This document shows, piece after piece, positions 1 through 8,615 of a DNA stretch of 21,763 bases (within the stretch, counting starts at the first letter, position 1; each line of letters starts with the position of its first letter). The notes below the pieces were generated by a model. That model was not told where the DNA came from. It worked only from the letters and a program-made list of their open reading frames with translations, and ran no database searches. The position numbers were made by a program, and so were the translations under genes. This DNA is from a virus, in IMG/VR virus record IMGVR_UViG_3300032278_000131, positions 1-21,763 of that record; one strand, written 5' to 3'.

Positions 1-3
1 TAT

Positions 4-2337
4 GTGAACGAAAAGAAATCAAAAATTAAAAGAATCGTAGGTGTATACGGTGGACGGTTTCAACCGTTTGGGCCCCACCATTTGAAAACCTTTAAGTGGT
101 TACAATCCAAAGTTGATGTAGCATATATCACTACATCTAATATTAAATCATTACCACGCCATCCAATGAATTTTAGAGAAAAAGTTCGTCATATGGTGAA
201 AATGGGAGTGCCTAAAAATCGTATTATACAAGAAAGAACACCTTATAAGGCAGGAAATGTTCTTAAGAAGTTTGATTCTGAAACTACAGCAGTAGTTTAT
301 ATATTTGGTGAAAAAGAGGGTGAAAGATTAACTGGTGGTAAGTACTTCCAAGATTATAATAAGAATAAGAATAAAATGACTGGGTGGAGACAACACGGAT
401 ATGTTCGTTCAGCACCCCACGTTTCAATAAGTGCAGGTGGATTAGAAGTGAGTGGAACTTCTATGAGAGAACTTTTAGGTCATTCTAAATATGAAGGTGG
501 TGGAAAAAGAAAAAAATTATTTAAAAAAATGTTTGGTTATTTTGACAAGGGTGTTTTTAATATGATGACTAATAAATTTAGAAAATTATATGAATTTTAT
601 TCACAACCAGAAGTTAAAAAATTAATAAAAGAGGTTAGTGGATTTAGTTCAAGTTTTAAGGGATCAAGTTTATCTGATGAGGGAATGTATGATTTTTTTA
701 AATCATTTGCAGATTATAAACGAATTTCACCAAGACACGCAAGCATAATAGGTTGGGAAGTATTAGCAGATATTTTAAACGATAGGGCAGAAGGAGTTGT
801 TGATCCTGCATTTGATTATTCTTTTGCTAAAATGGAAAGAACACCTACAGTTACTTTTGGTCATACTGTAAATCAAAATACAAAAAATACAGATAGTGTT
901 GATAATCCATTTCCAAAGTGGAAAACTCATATAAATAGTATAGTTGATAAAATGGGTTGGGAAATTATAAAATTTTTTGGAGAACCAACTGTAAATATAG
1001 ATGGTTCGATTACTCTTGATATGAAACAGGCCATTAGTGGTGCTAAAAAAATTAAAAAATTAAAAGAACAAATAGACATAACAAATGAAACAAAGGAGTT
1101 ATTACTTATGGGCGGAGCCTATGGACATATGAGTCATCCATTTGATGACAATAATCTTACATTTTCAGATTTGAAAACGATAATTATTAATGGGTTAGGA
1201 GGAAAACTTAATCGAGAAGATAATGTTACAGAGAAACTCGATGGTCAAAATCTTATGATTAGTTGGGTTGATGGTGAATTGAGGGCAGCTCGTAATAAAG
1301 GTCATTTGAAAAATCACGGTAAATCAGCACCCACTACAAGTGGTGTTAAAAGTATATTTAGTGGTAGAGGTGATATAGAAAAGGCATTTGTAGGTGCAAT
1401 GAAAGATTTAGAAAGAGGTATTGGTGGATTAAGTGATAAACAAAAAGAAAAGATTTTTGGTAATGGTACAAAGTGGATGAATTTAGAGATTATGTATCCT
1501 AAAACTGCTAATATTATCGATTATGATGTTGCAGAAATAGTATTTCACGGAGCGATAGAATATGATGATAGTGGTAAACCAATTGGACAACCCAGAGATT
1601 CAGCTCGAATGTTAGAAGGTATGATTAGACAAATAAATGCAAATATACAGAAACGATTTAAGATTAGTAGACCAAATTTTCTTACAGTACCAAAACATCA
1701 AGATTTTGGTAGAAAGAAAAGAACATTTTTAGGAAAGTTATCTAAATTACAATCACATTATGCATTAAAAGATTCGGATAGATTAGGAGAATATCACGAA
1801 GCTTTTTGGAGAGAGTATGTTTTTAACGCATCTAAACAATTTGGAATTAGTTTAAAACCAAATCAGTTTGTTAGTTTGGTTAATAGATGGGCATTTTTTG
1901 ATAAATCATATAAGATAAGAGATATTAGAAAAGATTTTAAAGATGAACCTAACTTTTTAGATTGGATAGTATCTACAGATAAAAATGATATTCAAAAGAT
2001 TTTTAAAAATAATATAAAACCATTTGAAATTTTATTTTTTGAAGTTGGTGCAGAAATATTGAAAAATATAAGTGGGTTTATGGCAGCATCACCAAATGCA
2101 GCTACTCAAAAAATTAGAAAAGAAGTTATTAAAGCTTTATCTGATTTGAAAAGTGGTGGTAACGTAGATAAGTTAAAGAAATTAAAAATACAAATAGAGA
2201 AATTACAGGCAATTGGTGGATTAGAAGCAGTTGTTCCAAGTGAGGGAGTGGTGTTTAAGTATAAAGGTAAAATGTATAAATTTACTGGAGCTTTTGCACC
2301 CATAAATCAAATACTTGGTAGTTTGAAGTTTGGTTAG
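4..2337 (+). CDS. Fused NMNAT/cytidylyltransferase-like and ligase-like protein
   Basis: The 777-residue protein has two recognisable parts. Residues 10-160 look like a HIGH-superfamily nucleotidyltransferase: GRFQPFGPHH at 17-26 stands at the nucleotide-binding position, NFREKVRHM follows near 57, and SGTSMREL at 150-157 resembles the conserved C-terminal SxTxxR motif. The C-terminal part resembles a covalent nucleotidyltransferase (RNA or DNA ligase): EKLDGQN at 410-416 is motif I with K411 as the likely adenylated lysine, NLEI at 493-496 resembles motif III, and EGVVFK at 747-752 followed by KMYKF resembles motifs IV and V. The middle, about 170-380, is unassigned. It could work in NAD synthesis, RNA repair or end sealing; the substrate cannot be read from sequence. 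The GTG start overlaps a TGA at 5-7 (GTGA), typical of a gene junction, but the frame is open to the window edge, so a start further upstream is possible. Confidence 0.75.
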   Translation: MNEKKSKIKRIVGVYGGRFQPFGPHHLKTFKWLQSKVDVAYITTSNIKSLPRHPMNFREKVRHMVKMGVPKNRIIQERTPYKAGNVLKKFDSETTAVVYIFGEKEGERLTGGKYFQDYNKNKNKMTGWRQHGYVRSAPHVSISAGGLEVSGTSMRELLGHSKYEGGGKRKKLFKKMFGYFDKGVFNMMTNKFRKLYEFYSQPEVKKLIKEVSGFSSSFKGSSLSDEGMYDFFKSFADYKRISPRHASIIGWEVLADILNDRAEGVVDPAFDYSFAKMERTPTVTFGHTVNQNTKNTDSVDNPFPKWKTHINSIVDKMGWEIIKFFGEPTVNIDGSITLDMKQAISGAKKIKKLKEQIDITNETKELLLMGGAYGHMSHPFDDNNLTFSDLKTIIINGLGGKLNREDNVTEKLDGQNLMISWVDGELRAARNKGHLKNHGKSAPTTSGVKSIFSGRGDIEKAFVGAMKDLERGIGGLSDKQKEKIFGNGTKWMNLEIMYPKTANIIDYDVAEIVFHGAIEYDDSGKPIGQPRDSARMLEGMIRQINANIQKRFKISRPNFLTVPKHQDFGRKKRTFLGKLSKLQSHYALKDSDRLGEYHEAFWREYVFNASKQFGISLKPNQFVSLVNRWAFFDKSYKIRDIRKDFKDEPNFLDWIVSTDKNDIQKIFKNNIKPFEILFFEVGAEILKNISGFMAASPNAATQKIRKEVIKALSDLKSGGNVDKLKKLKIQIEKLQAIGGLEAVVPSEGVVFKYKGKMYKFTGAFAPINQILGSLKFG

Positions 2338-2345
2338 GAGTTATA

Positions 2346-2900
2346 ATGGGATATAGTAAAGAACAAGAAAGACAAAATAAAATCTTAGGTGATTTGATGT
2401 CGGGTAGAGAACCTGAAAAAAGGATAATGGTTGGATATAATAGTGGTAAAGAACCCGAAAAACAAGGTGATAAGATAGATAAATTATCGGAAGTGATGAA
2501 AGAAGCAAGGATGCCTTGGTTTTGTCCGTCTTGTAAAAAGACAATGAAGAAAAAACTTGATAATAAGTTTTGGAGACTTGAAAATCAATGTTTTGATTGT
2601 CATGTAGAGATGGAAAATAAACTTCGTATGAATGGTGAGTATGAAAAGTATGAAAAGGGTAAAATAATAGAAAATAAAAAAGCATATTTAAAAGATTTAA
2701 AACAGAGTATTGATGAGTTTGAGGGGAGAGGTGGAAAAACTCAGTTTTTTAATCAGGTTGGCATTGATACTCCAGCATTAGAAAAGGAAAATTGGTCTAT
2801 GGGACAAGAGAATTTAGACAAGTTAGTCACAGAGGCAAGAGAATATATAGAACAGTTGGAAATGGAGTTGAAAGATGAGCAGAAAATTAATACTACCTGA
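2346..2900 (+). CDS. Zinc-ribbon protein, conserved phage hypothetical
   Basis: This 184-residue protein has a four-cysteine zinc-ribbon signature: CPSC at residues 60-63 and CFDCH at 82-86, with aromatic residues around it (PWFC, FWRLENQC). The flanks are charged and helical. The N-terminus carries an imperfect repeat, SGREPEK and SGKEPEK at about 19-25 and 33-39. From recall, proteins with a similar PWFCPxCKKxM core occur near the terminase genes of marine T4-like phages; their function is not known to me. The start has a good Shine-Dalgarno (AGGAG, 2337-2341) just after the previous stop. The gene overlaps the next one by 26 bases, so the two are probably co-translated. A nucleic-acid or protein-binding role is possible but not shown. 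Confidence 0.7.
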   Translation: MGYSKEQERQNKILGDLMSGREPEKRIMVGYNSGKEPEKQGDKIDKLSEVMKEARMPWFCPSCKKTMKKKLDNKFWRLENQCFDCHVEMENKLRMNGEYEKYEKGKIIENKKAYLKDLKQSIDEFEGRGGKTQFFNQVGIDTPALEKENWSMGQENLDKLVTEAREYIEQLEMELKDEQKINTT

Positions 2901-3132
2901 AGATATTATATTTGAATTAATGGATATGACTGCAACTCTTGGTGAGGTAGCACAAGAATATCAATTAAAAATGGGTAATAATGTAGAACTTGATGATATT
3001 TTAAGTGTATATCATAGAATTATTAAAAGATTGATGGATTTACAAGAATTTGAAGAATTCGAGAAAGAAACTGTAACAATGGATGAACTTGTACATGGTG
3101 CAGGTCTTTCATATTTAGGAGAAGTTAAATGA
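2875..3132 (+). CDS. Small acidic helical protein, unknown
   Basis: The gene encodes 85 residues, mostly helical and acidic, with segments such as LQEFEEFEKETVTMDEL. I do not recognise the family. GGAG at 2864-2867 is well placed for the ATG, and the gene begins inside the end of the zinc-ribbon gene and ends in an ATGA overlap with the next one, which supports real translation. Position two genes before the large terminase raises the question whether it is a reduced small terminase subunit. It is shorter than T4 gp16 (164 residues) and shows no motif that would support this, so the idea is only positional. Confidence 0.6.
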   Translation: MSRKLILPEDIIFELMDMTATLGEVAQEYQLKMGNNVELDDILSVYHRIIKRLMDLQEFEEFEKETVTMDELVHGAGLSYLGEVK

Positions 3133-3449
3133 CAAAGGTGTGGCAAGCAATATTGGGATTTTTAGGGGGACTATTAGCTGTATTAGGGCTAGGTACTTTA
3201 TTTTCAGGGAAGAAAAAAGAAGAAATTAAAAAACTTGATGATGTTATCAAACAAAAAGATAAAGAAGTAAAATTAACTGAGAAAAAAGTTAAACAACTTG
3301 AAGCTAAGAAGAAAATAAACAAAACTCAAGTGAAAAAATTGAAAAAAGAGGTTGAAACTACTAAAGCAGATATTAAAAAGGCTCAAAAAGCCTCTGAAAT
3401 CGGTGATGTAGATGAGGCGGTAAACTTTTTGAAGAAATTTTCCAAGTAA
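3129..3449 (+). CDS. Membrane-anchored coiled-coil protein (lysis candidate)
   Basis: A single hydrophobic segment at residues 5-25 (VWQAILGFLGGLLAVLGLGTLF) is followed by KKK and then a lysine- and glutamate-rich helix of about 70 residues with heptad character. This N-in membrane anchor plus coiled coil is the layout of inner-membrane spanins and of some phage scaffolding or holin-like proteins. It overlaps the upstream stop by ATGA, and the next gene encodes an exported coiled-coil protein, so the pair may act together at the envelope. A spanin role is weakened because the partner lacks a lipobox. The family is not recognised; the membrane and coiled-coil reading is direct, the lysis role is inference. 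Confidence 0.6.
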   Translation: MTKVWQAILGFLGGLLAVLGLGTLFSGKKKEEIKKLDDVIKQKDKEVKLTEKKVKQLEAKKKINKTQVKKLKKEVETTKADIKKAQKASEIGDVDEAVNFLKKFSK

Positions 3450-3467
3450 ACTGATATATATGTATAT

Positions 3468-3845
3468 ATGAAGAATTTAATCAAAATATTATTGTTAGTA
3501 GGACTCGTGTTTTCACAAGAAAAGACTTATAACTTTACTGAAAAAGAAGTTTTGGGATTTACTAAAGAAATAACGGATTTGCAGGTTAAAGATAGTTTAA
3601 ATACTAAAATTATCAATGATCTCAACTCTATTATTAAGAATTTAGAAGAAAGTGCCCAAACAGATTCAGTAATAATCGTAAATAAAGATAAAACGATTGC
3701 AGATTTGGAAGAAAAGTCAAAATTGATAGAAAAAAAGGTAAAACTCGTGAAACCAAGTTGGTATGAAAATAAATGGTTATATTTTACATATGGAGTAGTG
3801 TCCGTCGCGGTACCTGTGTACCTTGCCGGTCAATTAACTAATTAA
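3468..3845 (+). CDS. Exported coiled-coil protein with C-terminal membrane segment
   Basis: The 125-residue product starts with a clear signal peptide, MKNLIKILLLVGLVFS before QEK, with likely cleavage after LVFS. There is no cysteine, so it is not a lipoprotein. Residues 25-90 are helical and coiled-coil-like. The C-terminus carries KPSWYENKW and a hydrophobic stretch (WLYFTYGVVSVAVPVYLAG, about 102-121) that can span a membrane. The layout suggests an envelope protein with a periplasmic coiled coil and a C-terminal anchor. With the preceding membrane gene it is a candidate lysis or envelope-fusion pair. No Shine-Dalgarno is visible; the start lies in an alternating AT stretch, and the stop overlaps the terminase ATG as TAATG. 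Confidence 0.6.
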   Translation: MKNLIKILLLVGLVFSQEKTYNFTEKEVLGFTKEITDLQVKDSLNTKIINDLNSIIKNLEESAQTDSVIIVNKDKTIADLEEKSKLIEKKVKLVKPSWYENKWLYFTYGVVSVAVPVYLAGQLTN

Positions 3846-5416
3846 TGTCAAATCCTACACCACTCAAGGAAGTAATTAAACAAGAATACATAAAATGTGT
3901 AAAAGATCCTGCATATTTTATGAGAAAATTCTGTATGATTCAGCATCCAATACAAGGTAAAATACCTTTTGATTTGTATGATTTTCAAGAAAAAACTATT
4001 AATGAAATTCAAGAAAATCGTTTTAATATAATATTAAAGGCAAGACAACTTGGTATATCTACTATTACTGCTGGATACTCTTTATGGATGATGACTTTTC
4101 ATTCTGATAAGAATATTTTGGTAATTGCAACGAAACAAGATGTGGCAAAGAATTTAGTAACAAAAGTTCGTGTTATGCACGCAAATTTACCGAGTTGGTT
4201 GAAACAGCAGTGTGTAGAGGACAATAAATTAAATTTACGGTATCGAAATGGTTCACAGATAAAGGCAGTAGCATCAGGACCAGAAGCAGCACGGTCTGAA
4301 GCACTATCTTTATTGGTATTAGACGAAGCAGCATTTATTGATAAGATAGATGAGATATGGACTGCAGCACAACAAACATTAACAACGGGTGGACAATGTT
4401 TAGCATTATCTACTCCAAATGGTGTTGGAAATTGGTTTCATAAAACGTGGGTGGAATCCGAAGAAGGTAGTGGTATGTTTAATTTTATTAAATTACATTG
4501 GACGGTACATCCAGATAGAGACCAAGAGTGGAGAGATGAACAAGATACTTTGTTAGGTGCAACAATGGCATCTCAAGAATGTGATTGTGATTTTTTAACT
4601 TCTGGAACTACAGTAATAGAAGGTATGATATTAGAGAATTGTAGAGAAACTATGGTTAGAGATCCAATTGAACGACGAGGAATAGATAGTAATGTATGGA
4701 TATGGGAGCCTCCTAACTATACAAAGAATTATGTAGTGTGTGCAGATGTGGGTCGTGGAGATAGTGCAGATTATAGTGCATTTCATGTTATTGATGTGGA
4801 GAATGTAGAACAGGTTGCAGAATATAAAGGTAGGATAAATACTAAAGATTTTGGTAATATGTTGGTTAGTATATCAACAGAATATAATGATGCACTACTT
4901 ATTATAGAGAACAATAATATTGGTTGGGCAACCATCCAACAAGTAATAGATAGGGAGTATCCTAATCTATTTTATACGAGTAAAGATTTGCGATATGTTG
5001 ATGTTCAACATCAGTTGAATAATCGATATAGAGCAGTAGAAAAAAATATGGTGGCTGGTTTTAGTACCACCACGAGAACAAGACCTTTGATTATTGCAAA
5101 GTTAGAGGAATACTTTAGGGATGAATCAGTAGTGGTTCATTCAAGTAGATTGATAGATGAATTATTTACATTTATTTATCATAATAATAGAGCAGAAGCA
5201 ATGGCAGGATATAACGATGACTTAGTTATGTCTTTTGCTATTGGTTTGTGGGTTAGAGATACAGCTTTGCGATTAAGACAAGAAGGTATAGAAATTACTA
5301 AGAAAACTCTTAGTCATATAGAACTTGATGGTCTATATACTCCCCAAGAAAATAAAAATGATTCTTGGGAGTGGGATGTTAATAAACAGAAAGAGTCTTT
5401 GGAATGGCTCTTGTAA
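3845..5416 (+). CDS. 17: Large terminase subunit (gp17-like packaging ATPase/nuclease)
   Basis: This is the DNA-packaging motor that binds the portal, drives DNA into the prohead and cuts the concatemer. The N-terminal ATPase shows KARQLGIST at 65-73 as the P loop, LLVLDEAAF at 156-164 as Walker B plus catalytic glutamate, and LSTPNG at 188-193 as the coupling motif. The C-terminal RNase H-like nuclease shows D301 in CADVGRGDSADYSAF, E355 in LIIENNNIGW and D458/D459 in YNDDLVMSFAIGLW. The length (523) is somewhat under T4 gp17 (610). The P loop lacks the usual GK(S/T) lysine; a lysine at position 65 may replace it, as in known variant terminase P loops. The ATG overlaps the previous stop (TAATG), and the portal gene follows after 12 bases. 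Confidence 0.96.
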   Translation: MSNPTPLKEVIKQEYIKCVKDPAYFMRKFCMIQHPIQGKIPFDLYDFQEKTINEIQENRFNIILKARQLGISTITAGYSLWMMTFHSDKNILVIATKQDVAKNLVTKVRVMHANLPSWLKQQCVEDNKLNLRYRNGSQIKAVASGPEAARSEALSLLVLDEAAFIDKIDEIWTAAQQTLTTGGQCLALSTPNGVGNWFHKTWVESEEGSGMFNFIKLHWTVHPDRDQEWRDEQDTLLGATMASQECDCDFLTSGTTVIEGMILENCRETMVRDPIERRGIDSNVWIWEPPNYTKNYVVCADVGRGDSADYSAFHVIDVENVEQVAEYKGRINTKDFGNMLVSISTEYNDALLIIENNNIGWATIQQVIDREYPNLFYTSKDLRYVDVQHQLNNRYRAVEKNMVAGFSTTTRTRPLIIAKLEEYFRDESVVVHSSRLIDELFTFIYHNNRAEAMAGYNDDLVMSFAIGLWVRDTALRLRQEGIEITKKTLSHIELDGLYTPQENKNDSWEWDVNKQKESLEWLL

Positions 5417-5428
5417 GTGAGGTAAAAA

Positions 5429-7279
5429 ATGGCTGATAAATCATTATTTGGTCGGTTAAAACGATTATTTTCAACAAACGTAATAGTTAGAAATGTTGGT
5501 GGACGTAAATTAAAAATTGCAGATACTGATATGCTACAACATGGGGTGAGAAGTCATCTTGTAGATAGATATTCTAAACTACATAGTGGGTTAGATTTGA
5601 TAGGTACTGGATATTCTACAGTACATCAAGTGATGGCCGCCAGACTTGGATTATTCAAGGATTATGAAACAATGGATGCAGACTCTATTATATCGAGTGC
5701 ATTAGACATTTATTCAGATGAATCTACGATGAAAAGTGAGTATGGAAATGTAGTAGAGATTCATAGTGATAATAAAAATATCTATGAGATTCTACATAAT
5801 CTTTTTTATGATATATTGAATGTAGAATTCAATCTATGGCCTTGGGTTCGTAATATGTGTAAATATGGAGATTTCTTTTTACATTTAGATATAAATGATA
5901 AATATGGAATCACAAATGTAATTCCTTTATCACCATACGAGGTGATTAGGTCAGAGGGAGAAGATCCAGAAAATCCATATTATACAAAATTTTATTTAGA
6001 AACTATGGAACAAACTCATCCGTACTTACATAGTATGCAACGTCAACATGGAAAAGTAGAGTTTGAGAATTTTCAAATTGCTCACTTTAGATTGTTGAGT
6101 GATAGTAATTTAGTTCCGTATGGTAAATCTATGTTAGAAGGAGCACGGAAAGTATGGAAACAAACAACATTGATGGAAGATGCTATGTTGATTCACCGTG
6201 TAATGAGAGCTCCAGAAAAGAGAATTTTTAAGATTGATATTGGTAACATACCACCAAATGAAGTTGATAATTATATGCAACGAATAATCAATAAGATGAA
6301 GAAAACACCTTTTATTGATGAGAGTACTGGTGATTATAATTTGAAATTCAATATACAGAATTTAACGGAAGATTTTTTCTTACCTGTTAGGGGTGGAGAT
6401 AGTGGTACTCAAGTTGATAATCTTCCTGGTATGACATATGAAACTACAGATGACTTAGAGTATTTGAAAAATAGATTATTGGCAGCACTTCGAATTCCTA
6501 AAGCATTTCTTGGATATGAAGAAGGACTTGGTAGTAAAGCAACACTTGCAGCAGAAGATGTAAGATTTGCAAGAACAATTGAAAGAATCCAAAGAATTAT
6601 AACAAGTGAATTAACAAAGATTGCAGTAGTTCATCTATATGCACAAGGATTTACAGATGAGGAGTTGGTAAACTTTGAATTAACATTAACAAATCCATCT
6701 ACAATTTATGAACAAGAAAAACTTGAATTGTGGGGAAATAAAGTTAATTTAGCTCGTGATGTGAAAGATAATCAATTATTACCATCAGAATGGGTATATA
6801 AAAATGTATTCAATTTTAGTGATGAGGAAATAAAAGATTTAGAGAAAGAATTAGTACAAGATCAAAAACAGAAATTTAGATTTGAACAGATTTCAGTAGA
6901 GGGTAATGATCCAGCTCAAAGTGAAGAAGCAGTTGGTACACCAAGTGATTTGGCAGCCATTGGAACTACTGGAGAAGAAGGTCAACAAGAACCCGAAGAT
7001 ACAGCAATGGGTTCTATGTTTGATAAAGGTGGAGCACCAGAAGGTGGACAACCAGGTGCAGGTAGACCTAAAGAGATGAGTAAATTTGAAAAAGATGGTA
7101 GTGCACGAGGTAGAGATCCGTTAGGTCGGAAAAAAGTTCCTTTAGCACTTTCTCATTACGATGCATTGAAAAAATCTATGGACGGTACATCGAAAATTTC
7201 TAAAAAACAGATACTAAAAGAGACAACAGAGTCGGATGAAATTGATAATGAATATCAAGACTTTGTAAATAAAGAATAA
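5429..7279 (+). CDS. 20: Portal vertex protein (gp20-like)
   Basis: Twelve copies of gp20 form the portal ring at the unique head vertex, through which the terminase packages DNA and onto which the neck assembles. The call rests on the full-length T4-type portal pattern: early DxxxxSALDIYSDES at about 88-100, NVIPLSPYEVIR, FRLLSDSNLVPYGKSMLEGARK, RAPEKRIFKIDIGNIPP, and LRIPKAFLGYEEGLGSKATLAAEDVRFARTIERIQR in the clip-stem region. The protein is 616 residues against 524 in T4. The extra length is mainly a low-complexity C-terminal tail rich in G, P, E and Q (about 495-580). ILKETTES near the end could be a protease site but is not claimed. GAGG at 5419-5422 is the Shine-Dalgarno. Confidence 0.95.
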   Translation: MADKSLFGRLKRLFSTNVIVRNVGGRKLKIADTDMLQHGVRSHLVDRYSKLHSGLDLIGTGYSTVHQVMAARLGLFKDYETMDADSIISSALDIYSDESTMKSEYGNVVEIHSDNKNIYEILHNLFYDILNVEFNLWPWVRNMCKYGDFFLHLDINDKYGITNVIPLSPYEVIRSEGEDPENPYYTKFYLETMEQTHPYLHSMQRQHGKVEFENFQIAHFRLLSDSNLVPYGKSMLEGARKVWKQTTLMEDAMLIHRVMRAPEKRIFKIDIGNIPPNEVDNYMQRIINKMKKTPFIDESTGDYNLKFNIQNLTEDFFLPVRGGDSGTQVDNLPGMTYETTDDLEYLKNRLLAALRIPKAFLGYEEGLGSKATLAAEDVRFARTIERIQRIITSELTKIAVVHLYAQGFTDEELVNFELTLTNPSTIYEQEKLELWGNKVNLARDVKDNQLLPSEWVYKNVFNFSDEEIKDLEKELVQDQKQKFRFEQISVEGNDPAQSEEAVGTPSDLAAIGTTGEEGQQEPEDTAMGSMFDKGGAPEGGQPGAGRPKEMSKFEKDGSARGRDPLGRKKVPLALSHYDALKKSMDGTSKISKKQILKETTESDEIDNEYQDFVNKE

Positions 7280-7290
7280 CGTATATGTGT

Positions 7291-7320
7291 ATATTTATTT
7301 GAAGTTTTTATATTTATATA
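7291..7320 (+). promoter_or_regulatory. Candidate late promoter, two ATATTTAT motifs
   Basis: Two copies of the recurring element lie in this gap: ATATTTATTT at 7291-7300 and ATATTTATATA at 7310-7320, 34 bases or more before the ATG at 7355. The same core occurs in three other intergenic gaps of the window. It differs from the T4 late box TATAAATA, whose complement it contains. No transcription start is known. Confidence 0.45.
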
Positions 7321-7354
7321 TGTACGACAAAAATGTATTTAAACGGAGCAATTA

Positions 7355-8218
7355 ATGTCCTATAATAAAAAACATAGCAAAATCAAAAATACTGGGATTT
7401 TGTTTGAATTGTTGACACGTCAAATAACTGTTGATGTGTTGAACAATGAAACTGACAGTTCTTCGATTAAAATTTTGAAGGAATATTTCAATTCTAAAAC
7501 TGAATTGGGTAAAGAAAATGAACTTTATAAAATTTTATTGGAACAAAAGTACAAAAATTTAAAACATGCCGAAATATTAGTAGAGGCAGTAATTAAAAAT
7601 CGAAGAAAATTATCAAATAGGCGGCTGAAAAATGAGAAATTTAATTTAATTAAAATAATTAAAGAAAATTACGAGTTAACCGCATTTTTTAATTCACGAA
7701 TTCCTAATTATAAGGTATTAGCTTCAATTTATAATATATTTGAAGGTGAATCTTCTCGTAAAGATTATGGAGCTGTCATAGAAACTGATAGTAAAGTTAC
7801 TTTAATGGAAAATATTACTTCACCTACTCATACCAGTAAAAAATCTAAAACATCTTTTTCTAAAAATGATGAAGATATCAGATTATTAACTTATCAATTA
7901 TTAGTTGATAAATTTAATAAAAAATACAGTACTTTAAGTGAAGATCAAAAAGATTTATTGAGGGAATATATCAATAATCTTTCTAACACTAATTCTCTAA
8001 AAGAATTCATAGCTGCTGAAGTTGTAAAAGTAAAAACTATCTTAAAATCACATTTACGTCAGGTTAATGATAAAATAACTAAAATTAAATTAACTGAAGC
8101 TATTTCTCATACGGATATGGCAAGTAAAGGTAAATATGTGAAAGATTCTCATGTTGTTGCTTTGATGAGATACTATGAACTTATTAAGGAATTAGATAAT
8201 GTCCACAAAGATAAATAG
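7355..8218 (+). CDS. Conserved phage head-region protein at the gp67 position
   Basis: The 287-residue basic, helix-rich protein starts MSYNKKHSKIKNTGILFELLTRQIT. I have an impression of similar proteins between portal and protease genes of marine T4-like phages, with no assigned function. T4 has the prohead core genes 67 and 68 in this slot, but this protein is far longer than gp67 (80 residues), so equivalence is positional only. One feature supports a head role: KLTEAISH near the C-terminus contains L246-T-E248 before A249, a good match to the gp21 cleavage rule. Two candidate late-promoter motifs precede it and GGAG at 7345-7348 sets the start. It overlaps the next gene by 20 bases. Confidence 0.65.
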   Translation: MSYNKKHSKIKNTGILFELLTRQITVDVLNNETDSSSIKILKEYFNSKTELGKENELYKILLEQKYKNLKHAEILVEAVIKNRRKLSNRRLKNEKFNLIKIIKENYELTAFFNSRIPNYKVLASIYNIFEGESSRKDYGAVIETDSKVTLMENITSPTHTSKKSKTSFSKNDEDIRLLTYQLLVDKFNKKYSTLSEDQKDLLREYINNLSNTNSLKEFIAAEVVKVKTILKSHLRQVNDKITKIKLTEAISHTDMASKGKYVKDSHVVALMRYYELIKELDNVHKDK

Positions 8219-8615
8219 AGGTCGATTTTTAGAATTACTTCGTACTTTAATTAAAAAAGAAATAGAAGAAGCATCGACAACGGCTTCTGCAGGTGTAGCA
8301 TATGGTGGAAGTGGAACTTATGATACACCATATTGGGGAGCTGGTAAGGGTAAGGACAGAAGAAAGTCAATTGCAAGTGGAAGTGGATATCAAGAGGTAT
8401 CTGAAGATACTAAAGATAAAATAAAAGCAAGAAAACTTGAAAGAAATTTGAGTACAATAGAAGGAAGATATCGTAAGGCAATGTATCAGTTGAGTGATAG
8501 ATTACAGGCCGATCCTAAAAACCATAGATTACAAACTCAATTGGTGAGTTCATATACAAAACATGTAACGGCCTTTATGAGAGATATGGTTAAAATAACT
8601 AAAAGGGTGAAATAA
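8199..8615 (+). CDS. Small basic head-core candidate at the gp68 position
   Basis: The gene encodes 138 residues. The first 24 (MSTKINRGRFLELLRTLIKK then EIEE) form a basic amphipathic helix ending in I22-E-E24 before A25, a likely prohead-protease site that would remove a targeting leader. The next part is small-residue-rich (ASTTASAGVAYGGSGTYDTPYWG), and the C-terminal half is a basic helical domain. T4 gp68 is 141 residues and sits in the same place just before gene 21, so a core-protein role is reasonable; I could not verify similarity to gp68. AAGGA at 8186-8190 is the Shine-Dalgarno; the stop overlaps the protease ATG as TAATG. Confidence 0.65.
   Translation: MSTKINRGRFLELLRTLIKKEIEEASTTASAGVAYGGSGTYDTPYWGAGKGKDRRKSIASGSGYQEVSEDTKDKIKARKLERNLSTIEGRYRKAMYQLSDRLQADPKNHRLQTQLVSSYTKHVTAFMRDMVKITKRVK

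Noticed and set aside
2341-2685. Minus-strand open frame of 114 codons, and others such as 9412-9720, 12349-12640 and 15361-15654
   Set aside because: They lie inside well-supported + strand genes, have low-complexity L/F/Y/S-rich products typical of antisense of AT-rich genes, and lack ribosome-binding sites.
3809-3822. Small GGTAC-CTGT-GTACC hairpin before the terminase start
   Set aside because: Only five pairs, inside a coding region, with no T tract and no link to the start codon.
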